From NCBI RefSeq assembly GCF_001830325.1, contig NZ_MHZG01000001.1, positions 558,001 to 622,000 on the forward strand: a DNA stretch of 64,000 bases. Reading direction: 5' to 3'. This stretch comes from Polynucleobacter sp. GWA2_45_21. GTDB lineage: Bacteria > Pseudomonadota > Gammaproteobacteria > Burkholderiales > Burkholderiaceae. Below, piece after piece: positions 53,357 to 62,290 of the stretch (position 1 is its first letter; every line of letters starts with the position of its first letter). The position numbers and the translations under genes are program-made. The notes under the pieces were generated by a model. That model did no database searches and was not told the origin of the DNA. It was given only the letters and a program-made list of their open reading frames with translations.

Positions 53357-54199
53357 TTAGAAAGTTTTTGTGAGGGCAACAACTGCGCCGCCACGACCGG
53401 CTGCACTATTTGGCGTACCTAGCGGACTACCGCTGTATGTATTCCACCAAACTGGATTAGCATTAGTCGCCACATAAGAGGCTGAAAGAGCTAGGCCACT
53501 ACCAAAATCTTTGGTTACACCAAGCTTCCAGTCTGTATAACTAATGTTATTTTCAGTCTGATTTATGCCACCAGTAGATGCTGGTTGACCCGCAACATAC
53601 TGATAACCTACGTGCGCATTAGCCGTTAAACCCCAAAATCCTGTGTCATAGTTCACTGTTAAATCTGGGTACATAGAGCCTGCACTATTTGGAATACCGA
53701 AGAGTGTTGTTACTGCATATGAGAGTTTCACAAAACCAGTTAAAGGTCCTAAAGTGAAGTTCTGAGCAGCGTAAAGCTCAGTACTGTTTGGATTTAGCAT
53801 TGCAGAATACTGACCCTTACTTGGATAGTAGTACTGGAGTACACCAAAGTCAGATGCGAATCCTGGGGCAATCAATTCTTTCTTAAAACCGCCATAAAAA
53901 TCCATCTCGATTGGTGCTGATACATTACCGCTTGTAGTGTTTCCAACCCAGCTGATGGTGCTATTCCAGTTACCAATATAGAAACCACTCTCATGGGCAT
54001 AGTCGAAGCCGCCTTGAATGGCTGGCTGATAGTTGGATTGCGTAATACCACGATAGCGATAGTCGTTAGTGATAGTCACGTTTGCAGAGATCGGATTGCC
54101 TGCATCTTCAGGATTAGTTGGGGTATCGGCAGCAAATGCTGCTGTAGCAAATAGGCCAGATGCTGCTAGAGCGATGGCTGTCTTTTGAATAGTTTTCAT
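53357..54199 (-). CDS. TorF-family putative porin
   Basis: A 280-residue outer-membrane beta-barrel protein with a signal peptide (ending TAAFAA) and NDYRYRGITQSNYQPAIQGGFDY near the N-terminus, the hallmark of this family. The C-terminus ends in Phe, as for many outer-membrane barrels. It is first in the porin-glnK-amtB run, so a role in nitrogen-compound uptake is likely but unproven. A clear AGGAG ribosome-binding site is present. Confidence 0.87.
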   Translation of the reverse strand: MKTIQKTAIALAASGLFATAAFAADTPTNPEDAGNPISANVTITNDYRYRGITQSNYQPAIQGGFDYAHESGFYIGNWNSTISWVGNTTSGNVSAPIEMDFYGGFKKELIAPGFASDFGVLQYYYPSKGQYSAMLNPNSTELYAAQNFTLGPLTGFVKLSYAVTTLFGIPNSAGSMYPDLTVNYDTGFWGLTANAHVGYQYVAGQPASTGGINQTENNISYTDWKLGVTKDFGSGLALSASYVATNANPVWWNTYSGSPLGTPNSAAGRGGAVVALTKTF

Positions 54200-54283
54200 G
54201 TGTTGCTCCTTGCTGTGTGTAATGAAAAAGGGATAAATGCTTTATTGCATGGAGTGATCATGAATCTCCCGCCCCCTTTCAAT

Positions 54284-54362
54284 TTGGTGCAATTCCCCTA
54301 AATAAGGCTTATGCCCAGCTTTAGTGCACTTATTTGCACCAATTTGGTTCATTTTGGTGCAA
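54284..54362. promoter_or_regulatory. NtrC-like binding sites upstream of the porin-glnK-amtB operon
   Basis: TGCACC-AATTT-GGTTCA (54335-54351) matches the NtrC enhancer TGCACC-N5-GGTGCA with one mismatch. Extra half-sites TTGGTGCAA are at 54284-54292 and 54354-54362; the latter also forms an inverted repeat with TTGCACCAA (54334-54342). They lie about 85-165 bp before the porin start. No clear -24/-12 promoter was found. The rest of the 262-base gap to ubiK holds a TTTTTGACT direct repeat (54371 and 54391). Confidence 0.65.
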
Positions 54363-54461
54363 CTGCAGCATTTTTGACTGGTTTCAGCTGTTTTTGACTC
54401 AACAACATAAAATGACCGGTGTGTCTTTTATGCAACTCTCAATAGAACGGCGGTCGGCATT

Positions 54462-54716
54462 ATGCAAAAAACAGGCGAAATCCTAGAACAAATTCAGCGC
54501 ATTGCTAGCGATATGCAAAACAAGGTTGGGGATGCTATTCGTAACTCACCTGCACAAGAGATTGAAAAGAATGTGCGCGCCATGATGAATCAGGGCTTCC
54601 AGAAAATGGACCTAGTGACTCGTGAAGAGTTTGATTTGCAATCGAAGGTATTAGCAAAGACCAGAGAAAAACTAGAAGCTCTTGAAGCTAAGGTAGCTGC
54701 TTTAGAAAAGCCTTAA
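54462..54716 (+). CDS. ubiK: Ubiquinone biosynthesis accessory factor UbiK
   Basis: An 84-residue coiled-coil protein (BMFP family) that helps assemble ubiquinone-synthesis enzymes. It has PAQEIEKNVRAMMNQGFQKMDLVTREEFD and a C-terminal coiled coil ending KVAALEKP. No ribosome-binding site is obvious. Confidence 0.92.
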   Translation: MQKTGEILEQIQRIASDMQNKVGDAIRNSPAQEIEKNVRAMMNQGFQKMDLVTREEFDLQSKVLAKTREKLEALEAKVAALEKP

Positions 54717-54741
54717 CCAGAATTACGGTTTCGCCTAGAAA

Positions 54742-55317
54742 CTATTCCGGGCGGAACTCATCGAAGAAGTTGGAGTAAACCTCTTCAGAGAAAAACCGTT
54801 TTGCAGCCACCCTTGCTGGAGCTGTATGCAAAACGGAGATTTGATAAATCCAAGTTCCATTATCTGGACCAACTCTGGTAATCCAACGCACACGCATTGA
54901 CTGCTCTACTGCACCAGTAGATTTAAATTCTAAGAAGTAATCCTTAGTAGCAACACGCTGTTTATTGGCAGTCTGATAAAGAGCATCAACACTCAGCGCA
55001 CTCTCCAAACTGACATTTGCACGATTCAATAAGTTGCCTTGCAATTGATCCAACAATTTAGGTGCTAGGGCGGACTGATCTTTGGTCAGGTGAATTGTGC
55101 TCACTGAATAAATATCATCCTCAATTTTTACAGCTTCTAAAGTTTGAGGAATCTCTTGATTTTGATAAGAGATTTTTCGCTGAATCTTTTCAGGCTTACC
55201 TGGAAATAAAGCGCTATAGCCATCTTGCGGAGACTGCACAGTCCGCCAATCTAGCTTGGGACTACAAGCAGAAAGTAGCAATGCAAGTGCTAGAACTACA
55301 CCAAACTTTTGGAGCAT
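54742..55317 (-). CDS. Predicted lipoprotein of unknown function
   Basis: A 191-residue lipoprotein: lipobox ALLLSAC at Cys18 after a hydrophobic signal, followed by a small periplasmic domain (WRTVQSPQDGYSALFPGKPEKIQRK). I recognise no specific family. ATG 55317 starts four bases after lipA; the frame is open further upstream, but that part overlaps lipA. Confidence 0.75.
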   Translation of the reverse strand: MLQKFGVVLALALLLSACSPKLDWRTVQSPQDGYSALFPGKPEKIQRKISYQNQEIPQTLEAVKIEDDIYSVSTIHLTKDQSALAPKLLDQLQGNLLNRANVSLESALSVDALYQTANKQRVATKDYFLEFKSTGAVEQSMRVRWITRVGPDNGTWIYQISVLHTAPARVAAKRFFSEEVYSNFFDEFRPE

Positions 55318-55321
55318 ACGT

Positions 55322-56335
55322 TTAGACAAGACCTGCGCTATGCGCTTGTTGATCAGCATGGTAACTAGAGCGCACCATTGCGCCCACGGCGGCATGTGAG
55401 AAGCCCATGGCATAGGCCTCTTCCTCGAAATGCTTAAAGACGTCAGGGTGCACATAGCGACGAACTGGCAGGTGATGTCCTGAAGGAGCTAGGTACTGAC
55501 CAATAGTCAGCATATCAATATTGTGCTCACGCATGTCACGCATGACTTCTAATATCTCCTCGTCAGTTTCCCCCAAGCCAACCATTAAACCGCTCTTGGT
55601 TGGAATATGTGGAAAGCGCTCTTTGAAATCTTTCAGTAACTTTAAAGAATGTGCGTAGTCAGCTCCAGGTCGAGCCTCTTTGTATAAGCGCGGAACTGTT
55701 TCTAAATTGTGATTCATCACATCAGGTAGGCCTTGAGGCGCATGCTCAGAAAAAATATCCAACGCTTTATCTAAACGACCACGAAAATCTGGGACCAAGA
55801 CTTCAATACGGGTATTTGGAGAGAGATCTCGTGATTGAGAAATACAGTCCACATAATGCATGGCGCCACCATCACGCAAATCATCGCGATCGACGCTCGT
55901 AATCACCACATAATTTAATTTCAGAGCAGCGATCGTACGCGCTAAATTACCAGGCTCCTTGGTATCCAGTGGATCTGGTCTACCATGACCCACATCGCAA
56001 AATGGGCAACGACGCGTACATTTATCACCCATGATCATGAAGGTAGCAGTGCCTTTTCCAAAGCACTCACCAATATTGGGACAACTTGCCTCTTCACAAA
56101 CCGTGACCAACTCATTCTCACGCAATATTTTTTTGATCTCATTAAAGCGAGAGTTTCCGGAAGCAGCTTTTACACGAATCCAATCTGGCTTCTTAAGCAC
56201 TTCCTCTAAGGGCACGATCTTGATTGGAATACGTGCAGTTTTCTCATTCGACTTTTGCTTACGCGAAGCATCGTAATTTAGGTCTTGGCGACTATTAGTA
56301 GTAGCGGTATCGAGGTCCGGCTTATTGGTGGTCAT
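55322..56335 (-). CDS. lipA: Lipoyl synthase
   Basis: Radical-SAM enzyme inserting sulfur into octanoyl-domain proteins. The 337-residue protein has the auxiliary-cluster cysteines [12 protein letters not shown] (about 79-90), the radical-SAM motif CTRRCPFC (about 106-113) and a Ser-rich end (VRSSYHAD). It overlaps lipB by four bases. Confidence 0.97.
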   Translation of the reverse strand: MTTNKPDLDTATTNSRQDLNYDASRKQKSNEKTARIPIKIVPLEEVLKKPDWIRVKAASGNSRFNEIKKILRENELVTVCEEASCPNIGECFGKGTATFMIMGDKCTRRCPFCDVGHGRPDPLDTKEPGNLARTIAALKLNYVVITSVDRDDLRDGGAMHYVDCISQSRDLSPNTRIEVLVPDFRGRLDKALDIFSEHAPQGLPDVMNHNLETVPRLYKEARPGADYAHSLKLLKDFKERFPHIPTKSGLMVGLGETDEEILEVMRDMREHNIDMLTIGQYLAPSGHHLPVRRYVHPDVFKHFEEEAYAMGFSHAAVGAMVRSSYHADQQAHSAGLV

Positions 56336-56976
56336 GATGAAGTCAGTTGCTTTTGCAAATGCCCTAAAAGGGTTTGGCTAATAATGCCTATATTGTCCTT
56401 GATCCCAAGGGTTTGCATATCCACCGTCCTTAAGCCCTCATAACCACATGGGTGAATACGGGAAAAAGCCTCTAAATCAGTCGATACATTCAGGGCAAGC
56501 CCATGATAGGAGCATCCTTTTGAGACTTTAAGGCCTAAAGCAGCAATCTTTGCACCCCGATACTCCAATGGAACTGGACCGTCTTGAGCAATATAAATAC
56601 CAGGCGCACCAGCATTTCTTTCCGCTTGAATACCAAAATCTGCCAGAGTATCAATTAAAGCCTGCTCAATTCGGGAGACAAGCTCTTTTACAAAAATTCC
56701 TAAGCGCCTGAGGTCGAGCAGTAGATACACCACTATTTGGCCAGGGCCGTGATAAGTAATCTCACCTCCGCGATCGACCTGCACTAAGGGAATTTGATTG
56801 CTAGGGGAATGGAGGTTGCTAGCATCGCCCGCCAAACCTAAAGTAAATACTGGCGGATGCTCCAGAATCCAAATTTCATCTGGGGTTTCGCCATCTCGCT
56901 GCTGCGTGAAATCTCGCATCGCTTGATAGGTTGACTCGTAGTCAGCGACCCCTAAATGTTTTACTAAAAAACTCAT
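56332..56976 (-). CDS. lipB: Octanoyltransferase
   Basis: Transfers octanoate from ACP to lipoyl-domain proteins. The 214-residue protein has [35 protein letters not shown] (catalytic Cys/Lys region) and LALNVSTDL. It lies between DUF493 and lipA, the usual order. Confidence 0.96.
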   Translation of the reverse strand: MSFLVKHLGVADYESTYQAMRDFTQQRDGETPDEIWILEHPPVFTLGLAGDASNLHSPSNQIPLVQVDRGGEITYHGPGQIVVYLLLDLRRLGIFVKELVSRIEQALIDTLADFGIQAERNAGAPGIYIAQDGPVPLEYRGAKIAALGLKVSKGCSYHGLALNVSTDLEAFSRIHPCGYEGLRTVDMQTLGIKDNIGIISQTLLGHLQKQLTSS

Positions 56977-56985
56977 GCAAATAAT

Positions 56986-57255
56986 TTAGAGGACAACACT
57001 GACCAAAGGATGCGTGGATAAAGTGCGATACAGCTCATCTAATTGCTCACGGCTAGTTGCAGTGATCGGCAAAGTAATTCCCAGATAATTTCCATCTTTA
57101 GAAGGTCGCTGTTCAACCTTGCTCTCGTCAAGCGTAGGGTCAAATTGACGAGCAATGTGCAAAATTGCTGGCAGGTATTCTGGGTTGGTCTTGCCCATTA
57201 CCTTAATTGGAAACTCAGATGGGTACTCGATAAGAGATTTTCTATCCTCAGTCAT
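56986..57255 (-). CDS. DUF493 family protein (YbeD-like)
   Basis: An 89-residue protein with a ferredoxin-like fold by family: IEYPSEFPIKVMGKTNPEYL near the start and HPLVSVVL at the end. It is regularly found just upstream of lipB; its function is not established. An AAGGAAG ribosome-binding site lies in a normal leader. Confidence 0.92.
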   Translation of the reverse strand: MTEDRKSLIEYPSEFPIKVMGKTNPEYLPAILHIARQFDPTLDESKVEQRPSKDGNYLGITLPITATSREQLDELYRTLSTHPLVSVVL

Positions 57256-57283
57256 GCTTTATCTTCCTTATTTACTTTGTAGT

Positions 57284-58000
57284 TTATTGATTGCGATGAT
57301 CTGGCATACCTAACCAAGCACCAGTGATGATGTTGCGTATGCAATGTAGACGTCGGTGGAAAAAATGATCTGCGCCCGGAACCACCTGAACTGTTAGCTC
57401 TTGAGGGCGCGCCCAATCTAAGACATCGATCAAGGGAATAGTTTCATCCACTTCGCCATGAATCAAAATCGTATCCGCAGGCACGGGCGCCAAGACCCAC
57501 TTGCCTGCTGCACTACCCACCATGACGAGCCGCTCAGCTGGGCGCCCAAGTTCTGACAAGCGTTGTACTAAATGCGTCCCAACAAAACTTCCAAATGAGA
57601 AACCCGAAACGACTAAAGGTAAAGTATTTGCAGTCTGAGTCCACGCTTGTTGTGAGCTAGCCTCAAATTGATTCCAGCTTGAGGGAGTGCGCATCCAATC
57701 AGTGACATGAAGCAGATCTTCCATCTCACCAACGCCGTCATCATGCACACCAGCAGTGGCTCCTACACCTCGAAAATTCGGACGGACGCTGACGTAACCC
57801 AGTTGATTAAAGGCACGCGCCATAGTTTGTGCAACTTTGTTATCCATCGTTCCACCCATTAACGGATGAGGATGGGCAACTAAAGCTAAACCCCTTACCA
57901 AAAAATCTGGATTAGTTTTTAATTCATCTGGCAGATCAATCGACATTTCGATTTGACCCACAACACCATCAATATGAATGATTTTTGTACGGCTATTCAT
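57284..58000 (-). CDS. Alpha/beta hydrolase
   Basis: A 238-residue soluble hydrolase of the COG2945 type. The nucleophile elbow is GFSFGSFVG, with ALVAHPHPLMGGTMDNKVAQ forming the oxyanion region, ILIHGEVDETIPL (Asp/Glu) and PGADHFFHRRL (His) completing the triad. Substrate unknown. Confidence 0.88.
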   Translation of the reverse strand: MNSRTKIIHIDGVVGQIEMSIDLPDELKTNPDFLVRGLALVAHPHPLMGGTMDNKVAQTMARAFNQLGYVSVRPNFRGVGATAGVHDDGVGEMEDLLHVTDWMRTPSSWNQFEASSQQAWTQTANTLPLVVSGFSFGSFVGTHLVQRLSELGRPAERLVMVGSAAGKWVLAPVPADTILIHGEVDETIPLIDVLDWARPQELTVQVVPGADHFFHRRLHCIRNIITGAWLGMPDHRNQ

Positions 58001-58023
58001 GAGAAACGCTTTCTGAAATCTTT

Positions 58024-58332
58024 TTAAGCTAATTGCAATCGCTCTACCGGGCGCCCTTGCACCAAGTGTGACTGAATAATTTCTTCGATGTCTTCAGTAT
58101 CAACAAATGTGTACCAAATACCCTCTGGATAAATTACTGCTACCGGTCCATCAGCGCAGCGATCTAAACACCCCGCCTTGTTAATGCGGATTTTTCCTGG
58201 GCCAGATAAACCCAATTCTTTCACGCGATTTTTTGCATACTCAAATAAGGCAAACGCGTTATGGCGATCGCAACAATCTTCGCCATTCTTACGCTGATTT
58301 AGACAGAAAAAGACATGGTGTTTAAAGCTCAT
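58024..58332 (-). CDS. Thioredoxin-like [2Fe-2S] ferredoxin
   Basis: A 102-residue protein of the Shethna-type/(2Fe-2S) family. Likely ligands are the cysteines in HVFFCLNQRKNGEDCC and AGCLDRCADGP. ATG 58332 was chosen; a TTG 12 bases upstream is in frame. It lies just upstream of the alpha/beta hydrolase gene. Confidence 0.88.
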   Translation of the reverse strand: MSFKHHVFFCLNQRKNGEDCCDRHNAFALFEYAKNRVKELGLSGPGKIRINKAGCLDRCADGPVAVIYPEGIWYTFVDTEDIEEIIQSHLVQGRPVERLQLA

Positions 58333-58344
58333 ACATACTCTCAA

Positions 58345-59439
58345 TCAAGTTTTTGAATTAAAGGTGGTCCGATTTCGGAGTGCCCAAAATAAAGCCAATG
58401 GCAACCATACTACTGAAACCCATTGCATTAATTCGTTAAAGTGTAATAGCCGACCCTGGTACCACTGCCGTAATGTCAAAATGAAATAAGGATTGTCTGG
58501 CAAAAGATTAATTGCCAGGGTGGCACTCAGCAAGCAAGTGATCGCAAGCCAAGCTTTATTGCTTACAGATAACCTGAGAGCCCATCTCAGCAATAGACTT
58601 CCCAGCAGCATCCCCCAGATAGCTCCAGCCGTGAGCCACACCAAGCTAAATACCGCCCCGAATTGCAATGTCGTAAAGGCAATTTTTACTAGAACGGTGA
58701 AGCAGAGTAGGCCATTCAAGATTTTCCACTGGGGGGCTTTTGCGCGCATCCCTAGCGATAGTAAAAGCCCGGTACCTAGCCAGCAGACCGCTGTAATGAT
58801 GGACTCCTGTACAACATGGTTTATCACCATGGTTCCCCAGTCAACCGAGGCAAAAATCGCATGCCCCCACACCCCTGTACCCAACCAAGAACTCTGAGGG
58901 TAGATCTGGGTCCAAGGAAAAAGTAGAAACAGGGCGCAAGCAGCCCAGTTCAAACCAAACCATTGGTCAAAACGACGGCGCACCACGCTACCAGAAAGCC
59001 ACTGGGGGCCCAAGGGTATAGCTAGCAAGCCACCTAACAGAGCGCCCAACACATTAGCCCACCAATCCATTTGACTCGGTATCCGAGTAGGGAGCCAAGT
59101 TTGCAAGGATTCCACACTCAACGCTAATACCGCACTCAAACCCAAAGCAATGCCTAAGGCAACAAAATTACGCCAACGTGGGTAACAGGCAAAAACCAAG
59201 ATAAACCCTAGAGGGATATAGGCCAATATATTGACCGAGACATCAAAGAGCGTGATAAAGCGAGGCAAAGGGGCATCCAACCACGCTAATGCTGCAATAC
59301 CATTGTCCAGGTGGAAATCAAAAGGGTTGAGGCTGACGTAAAGGATTAAAAGTGCGTAGCTCAAGCTAATAGCCCTAGCTAAAGGCATCGCCTGGAGAGG
59401 CCAAACAAACTTGCGAGGACGCTGATCTTCGTGATGCAT
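58345..59439 (-). CDS. VanZ-like membrane protein
   Basis: A 364-residue polytopic protein with about ten helices. The VanZ-like pattern is in the N-terminal half (SLNPFDFHLDNG, DVSVNILAYIPLGFILVFA, VESLQTWLPTRIPSQMDWWANVLGALLG). Such domains occur in envelope proteins of Gram-negatives without glycopeptide resistance; the function is unknown. A TAGAAT box ends six bases before the ATG. Confidence 0.85.
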   Translation of the reverse strand: MHHEDQRPRKFVWPLQAMPLARAISLSYALLILYVSLNPFDFHLDNGIAALAWLDAPLPRFITLFDVSVNILAYIPLGFILVFACYPRWRNFVALGIALGLSAVLALSVESLQTWLPTRIPSQMDWWANVLGALLGGLLAIPLGPQWLSGSVVRRRFDQWFGLNWAACALFLLFPWTQIYPQSSWLGTGVWGHAIFASVDWGTMVINHVVQESIITAVCWLGTGLLLSLGMRAKAPQWKILNGLLCFTVLVKIAFTTLQFGAVFSLVWLTAGAIWGMLLGSLLLRWALRLSVSNKAWLAITCLLSATLAINLLPDNPYFILTLRQWYQGRLLHFNELMQWVSVVWLPLALFWALRNRTTFNSKT

Positions 59440-59445
59440 TCCCTT

Positions 59446-59451
59446 ATTCTA
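59446..59451 (-). promoter_or_regulatory. -10 box (TAGAAT) with N6 to the VanZ-like gene
   Basis: Minus strand: TAGAAT-AAGGGA-ATG. AAGGGA could also act as a ribosome-binding sequence only if transcription began further upstream. It lies in the 46 bp gap to birA. Confidence 0.5.
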
Positions 59452-59473
59452 GGTCAGCTGGGCCATATCTTTC

Positions 59474-59479
59474 TACAAT
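59474..59479 (+). promoter_or_regulatory. -10 box (TACAAT) with N6 to the birA start
   Basis: TACAAT-AGGAAA-ATG. It pairs with the divergent TAGAAT box of the VanZ-like gene in the same short gap. Confidence 0.5.
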
Positions 59480-59485
59480 AGGAAA

Positions 59486-60286
59486 ATGAGTCCGAATTGC
59501 ATCCTAGAACGTGTTGCCACCACCAAATCGACCAATGATGATTTATTGGCCCGTTGGCGTGCCGGGGAATTAATCGATCCTGTTGCTCGAATTGCCCACG
59601 AGCAGACCTCTGGCAAAGGCAGAGCTGGGAGGGCTTGGCTTTCCAACCCAGAAGACACGCTATGTTTTTCCTTGGCCTACCCATTCAATAAACGCCCTAA
59701 TGAGCTTAGCGGACTCAGCTTAGTAGTTGGACTGGCAGTCGTTTCCGGCATTGCCGAGGCCTTGGGAACCAGTGAAGTCGCACTCCATCAACAAGGCATT
59801 CGACTGAAATGGCCCAATGATTTGCTACTAAATCATTCCAAACTTGGTGGCATTCTGATTGAAGGTGGACAAAGCAATCCAAGCTCACCTACTTGGATGG
59901 TGATTGGGCTGGGCCTCAATCTTCGCAATGCATTACTGATTGAAAGGAATCTGGATGCCCAATCCTCAATCGGCGCTGCTGCTTTAGATCAACTCGTGCC
60001 TGACAAAACATTACTTCCTGATACTGAATTTATTTGGCTAAAACTCATTGAATCATTTGAAAAGTATTTAGCCCAATTTAAGCAACATGGATTTGCTTAC
60101 TTTAAAAACTCCTGGACGCAGTGGGATGCATATAACAATCAATCTGTTTGCATATCAGGTGCGGGCAAAGAGCCTATCATCGGAATTTCTACTGGGGTTG
60201 ATGACACTGGTGCACTTATCCTAAAGCAGCAGGACCAATCCATTGTCATTCATGCAGGCGATGTTTCTTTGCGAGTTCAATCATGA
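59486..60286 (+). CDS. birA: Biotin-[acetyl-CoA-carboxylase] ligase
   Basis: Attaches biotin to the carboxylase carrier protein. The 266-residue protein has the ligase core (TSGKGRAGRAWLS biotinyl-AMP loop, KWPNDLLL, GGILIEG) and a C-terminal SH3-like domain. No N-terminal DNA-binding domain is present, so it should not act as a repressor. It overlaps coaX by four bases. Confidence 0.95.
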   Translation: MSPNCILERVATTKSTNDDLLARWRAGELIDPVARIAHEQTSGKGRAGRAWLSNPEDTLCFSLAYPFNKRPNELSGLSLVVGLAVVSGIAEALGTSEVALHQQGIRLKWPNDLLLNHSKLGGILIEGGQSNPSSPTWMVIGLGLNLRNALLIERNLDAQSSIGAAALDQLVPDKTLLPDTEFIWLKLIESFEKYLAQFKQHGFAYFKNSWTQWDAYNNQSVCISGAGKEPIIGISTGVDDTGALILKQQDQSIVIHAGDVSLRVQS

Positions 60287-61104
60287 GTCTGTATTTAGTA
60301 TTTGATCTTGGTAATACTCGGCTGAAGTGGGCCGCTGTCGAATCAACACAAAACATTTCAGACCGAAACAAAAAACTGTGGGCATATTCTGGATCGATTA
60401 GTAATCAATCTTTCCAATCTCCCGAGCTGCGAGCTGAGCTATCCGACTATATTTCTAAAACATTACCAAAGCCAGATGCAATTGCATTTTGCTGTGTGGC
60501 TGGCAATACTGCCATTGAAAATCTGCGCAGCCTATTTCCGCAATGGCAAGAGCTTGAGTGGAAGCAGCTTTCAGGTGGTAGTACTTATGAGGGTGTACGC
60601 ACACTCTATCAAGACCCAAGTAAACTGGGCGCAGACCGATGGGCAGCATTGATTGGTGCAAGAGCACTCTCCAATACCAATACCCTGGTGATTAACGCGG
60701 GGACGGCTACGACCATTGACTTACTGGGCGGTAACGGCGTTCATTACGGCGGCTGGATCTTGCCGGGTCTTAGTCTGATGCAAGAAAGCCTGCAACAGAA
60801 TACAGCCCAACTTCCATTAGCAGTTCGCCCTAGTAATTCTGAAATACAAGCAGGCTTTGGCATAACAACAGATGAAGCTATTACCGGAGGGTGTGATGCG
60901 GCTCAAATGGGAGCAATACTGCGAGCAGTGTATTTAGCCAAAGCAATGAATCATCCTGTCGAACGAATTTGGCTTGACGGTGGTAATGCCAAGATTTTGG
61001 CAAATGCAATTAAACAATTTCCTGAGCTAGCAGTACTACCCATTGAACCTATCGAAGGCTTGGTACTGCGCGGGCTTTGGGCTTGGCTCTTGCAAAATAT
61101 TTAG
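60283..61104 (+). CDS. coaX: Type III pantothenate kinase
   Basis: First step of coenzyme A synthesis from pantothenate. The 273-residue protein has FDLGNTRLKWA (phosphate 1), LGADRWAALIGA (substrate) and INAGTATTIDLL (phosphate 2). Together with coaD it covers two CoA steps in the window. The birA-coaX pair is common in betaproteobacteria. Confidence 0.96.
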   Translation: MSLYLVFDLGNTRLKWAAVESTQNISDRNKKLWAYSGSISNQSFQSPELRAELSDYISKTLPKPDAIAFCCVAGNTAIENLRSLFPQWQELEWKQLSGGSTYEGVRTLYQDPSKLGADRWAALIGARALSNTNTLVINAGTATTIDLLGGNGVHYGGWILPGLSLMQESLQQNTAQLPLAVRPSNSEIQAGFGITTDEAITGGCDAAQMGAILRAVYLAKAMNHPVERIWLDGGNAKILANAIKQFPELAVLPIEPIEGLVLRGLWAWLLQNI

Positions 61105-61129
61105 ACCAGCCCACTTTAATTTGCAGGGC

Positions 61130-61621
61130 TTAGCTAGTACGAATCTTTCCCAGTAGCGTTGTAGTAGAACGCTCATATAAAAATGGAACGGCGACTGCTT
61201 TGCCACCCCAGGTTTTTACTAGACGAGTTTCTTCAAGGGTATCGATCTCATAATCTCCACCCTTGACATAGATATCCGGATGAATTTTTGCAATCAAATT
61301 CACTGGCGTCTGTTCTGTAAATAACATGACCAAATCAACACTCTCCAGCGCCGCTAATAAAGCTTGTCGGTCTGCCTCGGTATTGATAGGTCTGTCATCA
61401 CCCTTACCCAACATCTTGACTGAGGCATCCGAGTTCACACCAACGACCAGACTCGCTCCTAATGCTCGGGCTTGAGCTAAGTAACTAGCATGGCCGCGGT
61501 GCAAGATATCAAAGACGCCGTTCGTAAATACCAGAGGTCTTGGAAGCGCGGCAATACGAGCCTCCAGCTCAGCCGGCGGACAGACTTTGGACTCAAAAGA
61601 AGGTAAAGGTAGAGAGCTCAT
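61130..61621 (-). CDS. hldE2: D-glycero-beta-D-manno-heptose 1-phosphate adenylyltransferase
   Basis: Makes ADP-heptose for the LPS inner core. The 163-residue protein is the stand-alone C-terminal half of HldE, with FDILHRGHASYLAQAR (HxGH motif), GVNSDASVK and YERSTTTLLGKI. The kinase half is encoded elsewhere, as usual in betaproteobacteria. A TAATAT box ends six bases before the ATG. Confidence 0.94.
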   Translation of the reverse strand: MSSLPLPSFESKVCPPAELEARIAALPRPLVFTNGVFDILHRGHASYLAQARALGASLVVGVNSDASVKMLGKGDDRPINTEADRQALLAALESVDLVMLFTEQTPVNLIAKIHPDIYVKGGDYEIDTLEETRLVKTWGGKAVAVPFLYERSTTTLLGKIRTS

Positions 61622-61627
61622 AACGTC

Positions 61628-61633
61628 ATATTA
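61628..61633 (-). promoter_or_regulatory. -10 box (TAATAT) with N6 to the heptose adenylyltransferase start
   Basis: Minus strand: TAATAT-GACGTT-ATG. No ribosome-binding site is visible, so the message may be leaderless. Confidence 0.5.
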
Positions 61634-61711
61634 ATGGCATTGAGCCTAGCTCAACGATATTTGCCAGAATGTCTTAGACTTGGACATCCCCACCCCTTTA
61701 ATAGGCTCAAA

Positions 61712-62290
61712 ATGATTCGTAACATGCCAAGGTATTTATTGGCACTTCTCTTTCTGATGGCTGCAACGCAATTGGTCCAGGCTGCGCCCCCAGCATCAAC
61801 CAGCTGTAGCCCTCTTTTGTCTCATACTTTTCCAAGATTGCAGGATGAAGCACCTCAAAACCTGTGCCAATACCAAGGGAAAGTCATTTTGGTCGTTAAT
61901 ACAGCTAGCTTTTGCGGCTTTACAAGTCAATATGAGGGTCTAGAGAAGTTATATGCCAAATATAAAGATCGTGGCTTAGTTGTATTGGGATTTCCATCAA
62001 ACGATTTTGGGCAACAAGAGCCGGGTAGCAATAAAGACATTGCCGACTTCTGCAAAAATACCTATGACGTGAAGTTCCCCATGTTTGCCAAGAGCGCAGT
62101 CAGCGGCAGCAACCCGAATCCTTTATTTAAGATGCTCATTGCCAAAACTGGTACAACTCCTAAATGGAATTTTTATAAATATCTAATTAATCGCAATGGT
62201 AATGTAGTGGACTCATATGGCAGTCTGACTAACCCGACAAGCAGCAGCATTACCAGTGAGATAGAAAAACTTCTTGGAGAGAAAATTTAG
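61712..62290 (+). CDS. Periplasmic glutathione peroxidase-like protein
   Basis: A 192-residue thiol peroxidase with a signal peptide (LLALLFLMAATQLVQAAP). The peroxidatic residue is an ordinary cysteine (TGC) in NTASFCGFTSQY; the conserved FPSNDFGQQEPGSN and KWNFYKYLINRNG motifs follow. ATG 61712 was chosen because it gives a clean signal peptide; an in-frame ATG at 61634 would add 26 residues before it. The stop overlaps the next start by one base (TAGTG). Confidence 0.88.
   Translation: MIRNMPRYLLALLFLMAATQLVQAAPPASTSCSPLLSHTFPRLQDEAPQNLCQYQGKVILVVNTASFCGFTSQYEGLEKLYAKYKDRGLVVLGFPSNDFGQQEPGSNKDIADFCKNTYDVKFPMFAKSAVSGSNPNPLFKMLIAKTGTTPKWNFYKYLINRNGNVVDSYGSLTNPTSSSITSEIEKLLGEKI

Noticed and set aside
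54200-54283. Sigma-54 (-24/-12) promoter for the porin-glnK-amtB unit
   Set aside because: The best candidate on the minus strand keeps only one G of the -24 GG and has few other matches, so I did not annotate it.
55318-55455. A longer N-terminus for the lipoprotein downstream of lipA
   Set aside because: It overlaps lipA in another frame and would bury the lipobox signal; ATG 55317 gives a textbook lipoprotein signal.
61712-62290. Selenocysteine in the glutathione peroxidase
   Set aside because: The active-site codon is TGC (cysteine), and no in-frame TGA is present.
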